From positions 62,001-126,000 of the forward strand of contig JAFXCD010000009.1 of assembly GCA_017521605.1 (NCBI GenBank): a stretch of 64,000 nucleotides of DNA, read 5' to 3'. The notes beneath the pieces are model-generated. The model saw nothing but the letters and a program-made list of their open reading frames with translations, was not told where the DNA came from and ran no database searches. Below are positions 8,350 to 16,529 of the stretch, one piece after another; position 1 is the first letter of the stretch, and each line of letters begins with the position of its first letter. A program made the position numbers and the translations under genes. This DNA is from Lachnospiraceae bacterium (lineage in GTDB: Bacteria; Bacillota; Clostridia; Lachnospirales; Lachnospiraceae).

Positions 8350-9252
8350 CTAAACTTTCTTTATAAATTCTTCCATAATATCAAGCACCTGATTAGACCA
8401 AAATTCTCTGCCACCATGATGAGCATTGTCTATTGCATAGAATGTTGCCTTTTTATTACATTTCACCAGTTTATCATAAAGCATACAGCTTTGACCAAAT
8501 GGAACAAGTTCATCATTTGTACCGTGAAATATCAAAATAGGCGGTATTTCTCTGGCAGAATCTATATAATTCATGACAACAGTAGGTCCGGTAAGCTCAG
8601 GATGCTCAAGAACATTAAATCCGCCTATTAAGCATCCTTCAGGACTATCAGGCTCAATATGACTTAATGATGACAATTCGTCATTCATTTTAGTGATATC
8701 TGTTGGTCCGTATAAATCAATAATACCCTTTACACTGGAAGATACTTCACTATATATTTCTTCTTCAAACTTCTCAATACCTGCAGTTAGTCCTGCCATA
8801 AGAGCAGTATGTCCGCCCGATGAATCACCCATAAGATACACATTATCCGGATTAAGTCCATATTTATGTGCGTTGTTTTTCATAAAGCGAACAGCTGCTT
8901 TCGTATCAAGCATCTGTGCCGGAAAGGGCGAAACCTCAGAACCTCTATACTGAACCATTGCAATCGCAAACCCACGGTTTGCAAGCAGACTGATAGAAGG
9001 AATTACTCTTTTGACATTCTGCCAACGAAATGCCGAACCCGGCACATAAATAACCAGTGGCGTATTTTCTGTCCTGTCATAAGGCAATATAAGTTGAATA
9101 TATAGCGAAATACCATCTCTGTTTATATACTCAATATCGGGAATATATTCCATAGAACTATTATCACAGCATATATTCAGTGTTATCATACCATCAGACT
9201 TCACATTACTTTTGGGAAACTGTTCCCTCGAAATATTTATAGGTTGTATCAT
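8350..9252 (-). CDS. alpha/beta hydrolase (esterase/lipase, BD-FAE type)
   Basis: 300 residues. The nucleophile elbow is YLMGDSSGGHTALMA, the catalytic Asp lies in IFHGTNDELVPFGQ and the His in IDNAHHGG. The oxyanion region is YVPGSAFRW rather than the usual HGGG. The family includes acyl esterases such as acetyl-xylan or feruloyl esterases; the exact ester is not predictable. The ATG at 9252 overlaps the stop of the upstream NUDIX gene as ATGA, which supports this start over a longer frame to 9306. Confidence 0.87.
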   Translation of the reverse strand: MIQPINISREQFPKSNVKSDGMITLNICCDNSSMEYIPDIEYINRDGISLYIQLILPYDRTENTPLVIYVPGSAFRWQNVKRVIPSISLLANRGFAIAMVQYRGSEVSPFPAQMLDTKAAVRFMKNNAHKYGLNPDNVYLMGDSSGGHTALMAGLTAGIEKFEEEIYSEVSSSVKGIIDLYGPTDITKMNDELSSLSHIEPDSPEGCLIGGFNVLEHPELTGPTVVMNYIDSAREIPPILIFHGTNDELVPFGQSCMLYDKLVKCNKKATFYAIDNAHHGGREFWSNQVLDIMEEFIKKV

Positions 9253-9767
9253 AATCCTTTTCCTCGAATCAAAATCTCCAATATCCTTGCTTCTCTTTCT
9301 ATCCAAACTCCACCATTCTCTTCTTTATGGTCGTCAAATCTGTTTTTTCGCAATGCCTCCTCCGGTGACACAAAAACTAAGGTATATCCTTCTTCGGCCT
9401 CTTCCTCATCCAGCATCTGTTCGCCTAAGGTATCGTAGGCTTTGCATGTATAATAAAAATTTTCCTGCTCGAAGATGGTTTTCTCAAATCTATGGCTACT
9501 ACCCCGTCTTAATGCAGAACCAAATTCTTCAATGGTTTCCGGAATAACCATTAGGCCAACCTCTTCCCTTACTTCACGAATTAAGGCTTGCTGAAAGCTT
9601 TCTCCCTCTTCAATGCCACCACCGGGAAATCCGTAGTAGTCGTACTTTTGGTCGTACACCATAGCCAGTTTATCGCCGCACTTAATAATTGCACGAACTG
9701 ACGGGCGTTTAGAACGTTGCCAGTCCTCATCATAATCTTTTAAGTCTATCACAAAAAGTCTTTCCAC
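9249..9767 (-). CDS. NUDIX hydrolase
   Basis: 172 residues with the NUDIX box beginning GGGIEEGESFQQALIREV and ending REEVGL. Its N-terminus (ERLFVIDLKDYDEDWQRSKR) and the segment FEQENFYYTCKA are shared with the NUDIX protein at 15907-16443, so the two are paralogs. The start is GTG at 9767 with GGAGGAG upstream. It is translationally coupled (ATGA) to the esterase gene. Confidence 0.92.
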   Translation of the reverse strand: MERLFVIDLKDYDEDWQRSKRPSVRAIIKCGDKLAMVYDQKYDYYGFPGGGIEEGESFQQALIREVREEVGLMVIPETIEEFGSALRRGSSHRFEKTIFEQENFYYTCKAYDTLGEQMLDEEEAEEGYTLVFVSPEEALRKNRFDDHKEENGGVWIEREARILEILIRGKGL

Positions 9768-9793
9768 TTAACGCTCCTCCACAAAGATAAGTA

Positions 9794-10567
9794 TTATTTT
9801 ACAACCACAAAAAACAATCGTGGGAAATTAAAGATTACTTTGTTATTCTTCTGTAAAGGATAATTTATCCTAATCTCTTCCATAATATCTTTCTTAAACT
9901 CATCCTTCATGGAATCATCAATTTGAGAAAGATAGGGTCTTAACCCTGTTCCCTCATACCAAGTCCAAATGGCTTCATGCGATGGTAATACGTGATGATA
10001 AGTCGTGGTCCAGATATCAAATTTCTCAGACAAGCTTGAAATCACATTAAAGTATTCCTCAATCGTTCCCATCACATAATCTCTTTGCTGTTTTATTATG
10101 GTTTTCCACTTATCACCGGTCACTACCTTATTGATCAAATGATGAATGGGTTCATTAAAATTACAGGGAATCTGAACTGCCATAATTCCGTTATCATTCA
10201 AAAGTTTATAAAGATTTGTAATGGTCTTAAACTGATCCGGAAGCCACTGAAGACAAGCATTTGAAAAGATTAGATCAAATTTTTGATTCGTCTCTTCCGT
10301 AAACACATCTGCATCCCACTGCTCAAATCTTATATCCGGATAATCCTTCTTTGCTCTTTCTATCATGTCAGAAGAAAAATCGATTCCCAATATATCTGCA
10401 TTGGGAAATATACTCTTTATCACAGCAGAACTGTTCCCGGGACCGCAGCCCACATCCAGAGCGGAAGCCACATTTCGCCCTTCCACCCGTCTGGCCAAAT
10501 CAATGGCCGGCTGCGTTCGCTCTTTCTCAAACTGTAAATACTTTTCTGAATCCCATTTATTCACCAT
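9794..10567 (-). CDS. tam: trans-aconitate 2-methyltransferase family protein
   Basis: 257 residues, the length of Tam. It follows the Tam pattern along its whole length: W-x6-Y-L-F near the N-terminus, ERTQPAIDLARRV, motif I VGCGPGNSSAVI, IFSNACLQWLPD, MAVQIPCNFNEP, WTTTYHHVLPSHEAI, TGLRPYLSQ and a C-terminal YPLQKNNKVIFNFPRLF. Tam methylates trans-aconitate, an aberrant by-product that inhibits aconitase; related proteins have other substrates, so the assignment is by family resemblance. Confidence 0.85.
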   Translation of the reverse strand: MVNKWDSEKYLQFEKERTQPAIDLARRVEGRNVASALDVGCGPGNSSAVIKSIFPNADILGIDFSSDMIERAKKDYPDIRFEQWDADVFTEETNQKFDLIFSNACLQWLPDQFKTITNLYKLLNDNGIMAVQIPCNFNEPIHHLINKVVTGDKWKTIIKQQRDYVMGTIEEYFNVISSLSEKFDIWTTTYHHVLPSHEAIWTWYEGTGLRPYLSQIDDSMKDEFKKDIMEEIRINYPLQKNNKVIFNFPRLFFVVVK

Positions 10568-10579
10568 ACATTAACCCTC

Positions 10580-11212
10580 CTATTTGTTGTTCTTCTTATC
10601 TCCAAAGTCTAACCTGACAAGTTTCTTTCCGTTGGGCAATATCTGCTCCGTGGTTTGCTTCAGCTCATAGCCAATCTGACTCATACAATCCGTCAAATTC
10701 TTCTCATCCATTTGATGGTGGACTTCCTCCAAACAATCAAAGGCATGTACATAGGGAGAATCTGACACAAAGGATTCGCCTGTATTGATTTGGATAATGC
10801 ATGATACATAGAAAGGCTTCACCAATCCCACAACCCTCTGAAAACACTCATAGCCGATATATTCCACCAACAGATTAGCCACCAGCAACCCGGAATGGGG
10901 CAGTTGTAAATTATTATCCAGTAAATCCGCACCGATGGTCTCCAATACATCTCCCAATGCCCCATAGCGCTTCTTACATTCCGCAAGAAAATCCTGATTC
11001 ACATCCACTCCATAGACCTTCTTGATTTTACTTTTATCAATGTGCTCCAAACCATTTCCCCCCGCGATACCCAGAATCATAATGGTATCTATATCATAGG
11101 CTTCAAACTGCTCCCCCATCATTTTATTCAAAACCTGCAGCTGGTAAACACTTTCCAAACTCATATGGTTTTCGTAATCACTTAATTCTATCTTTTCCCA
11201 TGGATTGGCCAT
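10580..11212 (-). CDS. class I SAM-dependent methyltransferase-like protein
   Basis: 210 residues. A motif I-like loop (MILGIAGGNGLEHI) is followed by VYGVDVNQDFLAECKKRY and GADLLDN, the layout of a Rossmann SAM-binding domain. The glycine loop is degenerate compared with its neighbours. It starts 12 bp upstream of tam on the same strand. Function unknown. Confidence 0.75.
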   Translation of the reverse strand: MANPWEKIELSDYENHMSLESVYQLQVLNKMMGEQFEAYDIDTIMILGIAGGNGLEHIDKSKIKKVYGVDVNQDFLAECKKRYGALGDVLETIGADLLDNNLQLPHSGLLVANLLVEYIGYECFQRVVGLVKPFYVSCIIQINTGESFVSDSPYVHAFDCLEEVHHQMDEKNLTDCMSQIGYELKQTTEQILPNGKKLVRLDFGDKKNNK

Positions 11213-11262
11213 AGTCTTCGTCTCCAGTCATTTCAATCAATTGTATCGTACATCCTTCCGTT

Positions 11263-12054
11263 TTATCCAATCGTACAGAGTTTTCCCTGAAGAATATAAC
11301 CAATCTTCTCATAGCAGGCATTTGATGCCGCATAATCCGCATCTGTATAAAGCATGGGAAGGCAGCCTTCGGCTTTCGCCATCTCGGTAACCTGATATAC
11401 CAGATTCTCTGCAAAATGTTTTCTTCGATGTTCCGGTCTCGTAAAAACCATTCCAATACTTGCCAGCTCGCCTTTCAAAGTGTAAGCGCATGTGCCCACA
11501 TGATTTCCTCCTGCATCCGTCCAAAAATAAGTTTTCCCTTCCTTTATTTTAAACTCTGCATGCTCCAAACAGCCTTTTCGGTCCATTTGGCCCACTCCAG
11601 TTTCGTCATGGAACATCTCTATAAAATCAGCAAGTTCTTCCTTATCTTTCATCTCACATTTATAGACTTCACCCTCTGCCATCTTATCCGGTTTTATGGG
11701 ATTGGGACAATCGTAAGCAAAAAGATTGGTGGTAAGAGATAAGTGAATTCCATCTTTCAAAGCCCTTTTGATGAAGTAATCTGCTAGCTCATACTTAATG
11801 TTAAAAGTATGTTCCTTGTCCATCAAATTATTTTCCACTACAAGCTGATAAGCCTTTTCCATCTCTTCTTCCGTTGCGTCATCTGCCGTCCAAATCCAAG
11901 TGGGAAAAGGCTCCGTTGAAAAGCAGATGATTAATCGTTCATGGTCAGATAATAGTAGTTTACACGACCCGTCAATAATACGTCTTAAAACAAAAAATGT
12001 GTATTTGTCACTCTCCAATAGTTTATAATCTCTTTCATCTACAAAATGGTCCAT
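11263..12054 (-). CDS. GNAT family N-acetyltransferase with an N-terminal extension
   Basis: 263 residues. The GNAT domain occupies the second half: GTCAYTLKGELASIGMVFTR, then RPEHRRKHFAENLVYQVTE as motif A, and ASNACYEKIGYILQG. The first 120 residues form an extra domain (with a WIWTADDATEEEM segment) seen in a subgroup of Firmicute GNATs. GAGGAGAG lies 5 bases before the ATG at 12054. The 50 bases between it and the next gene show no site. Confidence 0.85.
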   Translation of the reverse strand: MDHFVDERDYKLLESDKYTFFVLRRIIDGSCKLLLSDHERLIICFSTEPFPTWIWTADDATEEEMEKAYQLVVENNLMDKEHTFNIKYELADYFIKRALKDGIHLSLTTNLFAYDCPNPIKPDKMAEGEVYKCEMKDKEELADFIEMFHDETGVGQMDRKGCLEHAEFKIKEGKTYFWTDAGGNHVGTCAYTLKGELASIGMVFTRPEHRRKHFAENLVYQVTEMAKAEGCLPMLYTDADYAASNACYEKIGYILQGKLCTIG

Positions 12055-12090
12055 GTCGCTCTCCTCTTTCTCCTGCTAATCTAATGCCGC

Positions 12091-12576
12091 TTACAACCTC
12101 ATAACCACCTCATATTGCTCCACTTGTCTGCTTCCGTTAAGGGTTTTTAAAGTTGTTACTACCTCATCCTTTATTTCAAATCCTATGGACCGATACATAC
12201 TCTGGGCTATCAGATTGTCCCTCTTTGTTTCCGTGGTATATGTCTCAATTCCTCTTTCTTTCAACAAAGCAAATACTTTCTCGAACATCCCCCTTGCAAT
12301 TCCCCTTCTCCTATATTCCGGAATGGTACAGGTTATGATATCGTAGGCTGTTTTCTCCTTATCCTTTAATATACTGTTCAAGACAAGACCTACACATTCC
12401 CCGGTCTTTGTATCAAAAGCACCTACGGAAATACCAGAGTCATAACCCTGTTCTCTAAGCATTTCAGAAAACCGCTCCAGGTTCACTTCCTTTTTCAGCC
12501 GATCACTCATGGTTTTCCAGTTGGTTTCAAACAGTACCTCATATGATACATTTTCCAGTGTAAAATATTGAATCAT
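12091..12576 (-). CDS. GNAT family N-acetyltransferase
   Basis: 161 residues, single GNAT domain. Motif A is CTIPEYRRRGIARGMFEKVF; the C-terminal strand is RDNLIAQSMYRSIGFEI. GGAAAGGAG precedes the ATG at 12576. The acceptor is unknown. Confidence 0.88.
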   Translation of the reverse strand: MIQYFTLENVSYEVLFETNWKTMSDRLKKEVNLERFSEMLREQGYDSGISVGAFDTKTGECVGLVLNSILKDKEKTAYDIITCTIPEYRRRGIARGMFEKVFALLKERGIETYTTETKRDNLIAQSMYRSIGFEIKDEVVTTLKTLNGSRQVEQYEVVMRL

Positions 12577-12596
12577 AACAGGAGTTCTCCTTTCCT

Positions 12597-12998
12597 TTAT
12601 TTAAATCGAACCTTCTCGAAAATCTCTTCCGTCTCACACTTTGCGCCGCCAAACTCAGGCCATGCTTCAATATTGTCATTGGTACGTCTGGGGATGATAT
12701 GTATATGAAAATGGGGAACACACTGGTCCGCGCTTCTGCCATTTGTACTAATCAGGTTGATACCCTCATAACCGCAATCATCCACACAATGATTGGAAAC
12801 CTTCTTTACGGTATGCATTAGATGATTCAGTGTCTCCTCATCACAATCTAAAATGTTTTCAACATGTTTTTTTGTCATTGCTACCATATGACCGTCCACA
12901 TCCTTCATCCTATCCATAAAAACAATTGTGTACTCATCTTCATACACCCTTAAGTATGGTTTTTCCCCTTTTACCATTTTACAAAATATGCACTCCAT
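12597..12998 (-). CDS. HIT family protein (histidine-triad nucleotide hydrolase)
   Basis: 133 residues. It carries a zinc-type N-terminus (CIFCKMVKGE), VFMDRMKDVDGHM and the histidine triad HFHIHIIPR. HIT enzymes cleave nucleotidyl phosphoramidates or dinucleoside polyphosphates. The start at 12998 has GGAGG 8 bases upstream; a longer in-frame reading to 13034 lacks a site and overlaps the upstream gene. Together with four NUDIX enzymes it makes this locus rich in nucleotide-derivative hydrolases. Confidence 0.92.
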   Translation of the reverse strand: MECIFCKMVKGEKPYLRVYEDEYTIVFMDRMKDVDGHMVAMTKKHVENILDCDEETLNHLMHTVKKVSNHCVDDCGYEGINLISTNGRSADQCVPHFHIHIIPRRTNDNIEAWPEFGGAKCETEEIFEKVRFK

Positions 12999-13021
12999 CT
13001 TTTGTTCCTCCTGTGTATCTA

Positions 13022-13642
13022 TTAGTCCGTACACTGTCTGTTAACATACCGCACCACCACACGGCCGCTTTCTTCCAGCTCAAACCGGGAGATGGAGCCG
13101 GAGCTGCCGATAAAACGTCTCTTTGGGATATCCTCCAGGCTGTCTCCAAAGAGCATGGTCTGCAAATAACTCAAGGCCGTACCATGGGAAACAATAAGGA
13201 TCTTCTCCTCATTATTGTTCTTGATTTCCTCATAGAACTTATAAATACGGTTCCACAAATCCCTGTCGGATTCTGCATCCGGGAAGGGACGATAGTCAGG
13301 ATCATAGGTTGGCGGGTGAGGCAATTCGTTTTCTCTAAACCAAGCCACCGGCTTGCCGTTGCCTTCTCCTGCATTTACCTCTCGGATAGCACCGGTCACC
13401 ACCGGGGTAAGGTGCAAATATTCATTGATTTCTTCTGCGGTCTGGAGAGCACGCTTTCTGTCGGACACATACATGTGATACTCCTCAATTCCCTTGATAC
13501 TGCTTAACCACTGACCAATCCGGTTGGCCTGCTTTTTACCATTTTCCGTAAGCTCCCAGTCATAGCAGGCCCCAATCATACCATTTAAATGATGCTCTGA
13601 TTCTGTGTGTTGTACCATAATAATTGTTTTGTTCATAAGCAT
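13022..13642 (-). CDS. histidine phosphatase family protein (phosphoglycerate-mutase fold)
   Basis: 206 residues. The N-terminal catalytic His sits in IIMVQHTESEHH, where the classical RHG motif reads QHT. The other family signs are intact: DWELTENGKKQANRIGQWL, YVSDRKRALQTAEEI and ILIVSHGTALSYLQTM with the second His. The start at 13642 (AAGGAG 6 bases upstream) overlaps the stop of a 40-residue reading frame as TAATG; an internal ATG at 13636 is the alternative. Confidence 0.88.
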   Translation of the reverse strand: MLMNKTIIMVQHTESEHHLNGMIGACYDWELTENGKKQANRIGQWLSSIKGIEEYHMYVSDRKRALQTAEEINEYLHLTPVVTGAIREVNAGEGNGKPVAWFRENELPHPPTYDPDYRPFPDAESDRDLWNRIYKFYEEIKNNNEEKILIVSHGTALSYLQTMLFGDSLEDIPKRRFIGSSGSISRFELEESGRVVVRYVNRQCTD

Positions 13643-13764
13643 TAACACTCCTTCCTAAATATAAGGTTGTTTACTTTCTCGGTAATCCAAACCTCATCCT
13701 CTATTATCTCCACTTCATATCCTCTAATGACTTCCTCTTTATGCCTACTAATAATATCTTCCAA
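13642..13764 (-). CDS. possible 40-residue protein or gene remnant
   Basis: A short frame from a TTG at 13764 (preceded by AGGAAG) to a TAA that overlaps the ATG of the phosphatase gene. The product is charged (begins MEDIISRHKEEVIRGYEVEI, ends FRKEC) and resembles the end of a real protein. The frame stays open a further 14 codons upstream without a good start. It may be a small coupled gene or the tail of a degraded one; no family is recognised. Confidence 0.35.
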   Translation of the reverse strand: MEDIISRHKEEVIRGYEVEIIEDEVWITEKVNNLIFRKEC

Positions 13765-13837
13765 CTTCCTACACCTTTTAATTATGAAATAATATTTCCG
13801 GCTTTCTCATAGGACTTTTTCACACAATTCACCCTCG

Positions 13838-14320
13838 TTATTTCTCTTCCCCGGGATAACTGATTTCCTCCCCCCAGGACTTCAATTCATCGAAAAAGCC
13901 CTCAACGGAAAGTAATCCGTAGAACCATAAAAAGGCTCTGTCCTTTTCACTGATTTCGTTAAGGTTCATCCAAAGCACTTCCTTCAAAGGCGGATTCTCT
14001 CCGGTTTCCTCCGGGTCGTAGCCGGTGATAGCTTCCTGGTCTTTTGGCACTTCTACCTCAAAGGAATATTCCGCACTGCCGTCGAACTTATGCTGCACGG
14101 CCAAGGGGCGGAGGATTCTGCCCTCCAAGCCGCATTCCTCTTTCAACTCTCGAAGTGCAGCCTGCTCGGGCGTCTCTCCTTCTTCGATGCCGCCACCGGG
14201 CACGGTGTAAAACTCCCGTCCGAAATAAACCACTCTTTCCATAAGAATCTTTCCGTCGCGAACTACGATAGCCACGCTGCGGCTGCGCTTATATACGTAT
14301 TTGTTTTCTTCCTCTTGCAT
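13838..14320 (-). CDS. NUDIX hydrolase
   Basis: 160 residues. The NUDIX box runs from GGGIEEGETPEQAAL to RELKEECGL. The N-terminal strand is RSVAIVVRDGKILMERVVY, and the late segment with LWMNLNEISEKDRAFLWFYG is typical of family members. Substrate unknown. On the same strand, 32 bp downstream of the small pyrophosphatase-family gene. Confidence 0.92.
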   Translation of the reverse strand: MQEEENKYVYKRSRSVAIVVRDGKILMERVVYFGREFYTVPGGGIEEGETPEQAALRELKEECGLEGRILRPLAVQHKFDGSAEYSFEVEVPKDQEAITGYDPEETGENPPLKEVLWMNLNEISEKDRAFLWFYGLLSVEGFFDELKSWGEEISYPGEEK

Positions 14321-14352
14321 TCCGTTCCCTCCGCCATATGGGCTATCCTGTT

Positions 14353-14790
14353 TTAGTGAGTCTTAAAATACTCCTCAATCACCTGTTTCGCTCTCTCTGC
14401 ACCAAACCAGCCTTCTCCTTCAAACACATAAGGATAAAGTCGGAACAGATTATCCTTTTCTTCATCAGTGAGCTGATCAAACTCGGTGATATTGCGCTTG
14501 GTCAGCACGCTCATAAGCTTGTGGTCCCCGTCGTTGCGGATAAAAACGCCGATGATACGCACCTTTGCCTCATCTCCCAGCTCAAAATGATCCTTGGTCA
14601 GAATCATCACATCCAGGTGATCATTGGGTGGTGTACCCGACTCTGTCATCCAGCCATAGGGATACTGGTAAACATTTCTCACATAATGGAGACTGTCACA
14701 ATCCTTCTCCACAAAGGAATCCGTCTCCGGGATATATTTCATACGTCTCTGATAATCATTGGTCTGCTCAATTTTTACAGTATAAATCAT
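14353..14790 (-). CDS. soluble inorganic pyrophosphatase-like protein (family I fold)
   Basis: 145 residues. It shows a family I pyrophosphatase pattern: YPYGWMTESGTPPNDHLDV with the first metal-binding Asp pair, GDEAKVRIIGVF, the NDGDHKLMSV strand and the C-terminal GEGWFGAERAKQVIEEYF. It is shorter than E. coli Ppa (about 175 residues) and lacks its N-terminal strands, so it may act on PPi or another phosphoanhydride. The gene starts 14 bp after a methyltransferase-pyrophosphatase fusion, giving two such domains side by side. Confidence 0.75.
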   Translation of the reverse strand: MIYTVKIEQTNDYQRRMKYIPETDSFVEKDCDSLHYVRNVYQYPYGWMTESGTPPNDHLDVMILTKDHFELGDEAKVRIIGVFIRNDGDHKLMSVLTKRNITEFDQLTDEEKDNLFRLYPYVFEGEGWFGAERAKQVIEEYFKTH

Positions 14791-14804
14791 TTGTTTATCC
14801 TCCT

Positions 14805-15815
14805 TTATTTTCGAAATAACACTCCATCAAAAAACTTCTCCTGAAAACTAATCTGCTCCAGGATTTCCTCATCGGAAAAATCCATTCCCTCCGGCGCCAC
14901 AATCCAGGAATCCTCCACATCATTGTGTCGATGAAATACTGCAATCACCTTACCTGTAATGGTTTCCAAAGGTTTATCCACGCCCAATATGTATACATCC
15001 TGCTCTGCACCATCCCCGGCCATCACACCGTTCACATATCCGTAGTTGATGGGATAGTAAATATCCGGAAACCTGGGATGGTAGGTGCCCATGGGTCTGT
15101 CCATGGTACATTCCACGATGCTGCCGATAATGTGGGAATAATCCAAAGGTGAAGCATCCTTCTGTACTACCGCCTCTATAAAGAAGTGGCTTCTTTCTTT
15201 GCCGGCATTTTCATTCATGATGCATTCTGTAATATGTCGTACATACTCAAATTCATAACCTGCAAACAGTTTCTTCAAGATTTCCTTATCCGCAAAGAAA
15301 TGGGGCACTTCCACCTCGGCTACTTCGGTTTTTAGCACTGTATTCTCATCCAATCTAGGGAAGTCACTTTGCGAAAAGGCGTAATGCTCCTTGGAGCAAA
15401 GGGTTAAAAATACCTTGCCCCCGGGCTTTAATACCCTGGCGATTTCCTGAAGTACCTGCTGCACTCCTGTCGTATCCTGATGGGAAATCACATGATAGGA
15501 AAAGACCCTGTCAAAGGCATCATTTGCAAAGGGCAAGTTCATCATATCCGCCCGCTTGCACAGGTAATCCACGCCCTGCTCTTTTTGAATTCTTATGTTA
15601 TATTCAATCGCCTCTGCCGACAAATCCACGGCAGTTACCTTAAATCCCTTCTGCGTAAAATACAAAGCATGTCTGCCTCGTCCGCAGCCTAGATCCAAGA
15701 TGGAATGAACCCCTTCCTCCTGCCACTTCTTTGCCAGATACACACTGTCTTCGGAAGGGCGAACCCATTTATCCTGCTCTACACTGCTCCAATCCCACTC
15801 TTTTGATTGCACCAT
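14805..15815 (-). CDS. SAM-dependent methyltransferase fused to a C-terminal pyrophosphatase-like domain
   Basis: 336 residues. Residues 1 to about 225 are a class I methyltransferase: motif I ILDLGCGRGRHALYF near residue 38, VTAVDLSAEAIEYNIR, FSYHVISHQD and RVLKPGGKVFLTL. From about 230 to the end is a compact pyrophosphatase-like domain: GSIVECTMDRPMGTYHP, then DIYYPINYGYVNGVMAGDG with the Asp residues of the metal site, VYILGVDKP, and HRHNDVEDSWIVAPEG. The second half matches small Clostridial proteins annotated as inorganic pyrophosphatase. I see no stop or frameshift between the parts, so it is a genuine fusion. Confidence 0.85.
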   Translation of the reverse strand: MVQSKEWDWSSVEQDKWVRPSEDSVYLAKKWQEEGVHSILDLGCGRGRHALYFTQKGFKVTAVDLSAEAIEYNIRIQKEQGVDYLCKRADMMNLPFANDAFDRVFSYHVISHQDTTGVQQVLQEIARVLKPGGKVFLTLCSKEHYAFSQSDFPRLDENTVLKTEVAEVEVPHFFADKEILKKLFAGYEFEYVRHITECIMNENAGKERSHFFIEAVVQKDASPLDYSHIIGSIVECTMDRPMGTYHPRFPDIYYPINYGYVNGVMAGDGAEQDVYILGVDKPLETITGKVIAVFHRHNDVEDSWIVAPEGMDFSDEEILEQISFQEKFFDGVLFRK

Positions 15816-15838
15816 TTTCTATCCCTCCTGCAACAAAA

Positions 15839-15883
15839 CGGATACCAGCGTATCCGCTTGGGAGAATTGCAAAGCAATTCTCC
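15839..15883 (-). terminator. two adjacent hairpins, the second terminator-like
   Basis: Minus strand: first GGAGAATTGC-TTT-GCAATTCTCC (15861-15883), then CGGATAC-GCTG-GTATCCG (15839-15856) followed by TTTTGTT. The second hairpin plus U-rich tail may partly terminate transcription from the NUDIX gene before the fusion gene. The first has an unusually perfect 10-bp stem and is one of several palindromes in this window. Confidence 0.5.
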
Positions 15884-15906
15884 TTAACCTCCTATATTGT
15901 ACTCGC

Positions 15907-16443
15907 TCAATTCCTATCACAGAAGTAACCTTCCTGCACTAAGCGCTCCAATACCATATTTTCACGCAGTAACATGCCTGCAAAGGTCTGGGAGGTCGCT
16001 TTTTCCCCATGATCGCTCTGTTTGTTGGTGGTTATGGCATGTTCGGGTGTGACGAATTCCAGAGTAAACTCCTCAAATGCTTCGTAATCATCTAAGTTTC
16101 TCTGCCCCGACTCATCCTCCGCCTCACATACAAAATAGAAGTTTTCCTGAAGGAAAATAGGATCCGATTTTCCCTTTTCGATCCGCTTCACATATCCAAA
16201 TTCCTGTATGGAGTCCTTCTTCACCAGCAGCCCGCTTTCCTCCTGTACTTCGCGGACTAAAGTTTCTTCCAGACTCTCCCCCGGCTCAATACCTCCACCG
16301 GGAAGTTTGTAATAATCATATCTGCAGCTGTGCATCATAGCAATACGTCCGTCTTTAATAATAATACCCCTTACCGACGGACGCCTTCCCACGGTTCCGT
16401 TAGGGTCATAATTCTTCAAATCCATGGTAAATAATTCTCTCAT
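15907..16443 (-). CDS. NUDIX hydrolase
   Basis: 178 residues. The NUDIX box runs from GGGIEPGESLEETL to REVQEESGL. The N-terminus RELFTMDLKNYDPNG and the LQENFYFVCEAED segment make it a paralog of the protein at 9249-9767. The start at 16443 has AGGAGG 5 bases upstream; a longer frame to 16530 would read through two hairpins. Confidence 0.92.
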   Translation of the reverse strand: MRELFTMDLKNYDPNGTVGRRPSVRGIIIKDGRIAMMHSCRYDYYKLPGGGIEPGESLEETLVREVQEESGLLVKKDSIQEFGYVKRIEKGKSDPIFLQENFYFVCEAEDESGQRNLDDYEAFEEFTLEFVTPEHAITTNKQSDHGEKATSQTFAGMLLRENMVLERLVQEGYFCDRN

Positions 16444-16457
16444 ATACACCTCCTGAA

Positions 16458-16518
16458 TAACGCAAGCAGCGCTTGCGTTACTGCTGAAATAGAAAGTGAA
16501 AAATCTTTGATTTTTCAC
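16458..16518. repeat. pair of short perfect palindromes between the GGDEF-RHH and NUDIX genes
   Basis: TAACGCAAGC-AGC-GCTTGCGTTA occupies 16458-16480 (10-bp stem, 3-base loop) and GTGAAAAAT-CTTTG-ATTTTTCAC occupies 16496-16518 (9-bp stem). Neither is followed by a good U-tract on the minus strand, so they are not clear terminators. The first lies just before the NUDIX ribosome site and could affect translation or protect the message. Confidence 0.7.
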
Positions 16519-16529
16519 ACTGTCCCCCA

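Noticed and set aside
8350-9306. Longer start of the esterase gene at 9306
   Set aside because: It would overlap the NUDIX gene by 58 bp; the ATGA start at 9252 gives normal coupling.
2582-15815. Restriction-modification methyltransferases
   Set aside because: The methyltransferases lack DNA-methylase motifs such as DPPY or NPPY and have no restriction or specificity partner.
1-16443. Integron-type gene-cassette array, suggested by many small GNAT/NUDIX/methyltransferase genes in a row
   Set aside because: The joints are mostly 10-35 bp or overlaps, with no repeated attC-like site or integrase gene; operon-like packing explains the layout.
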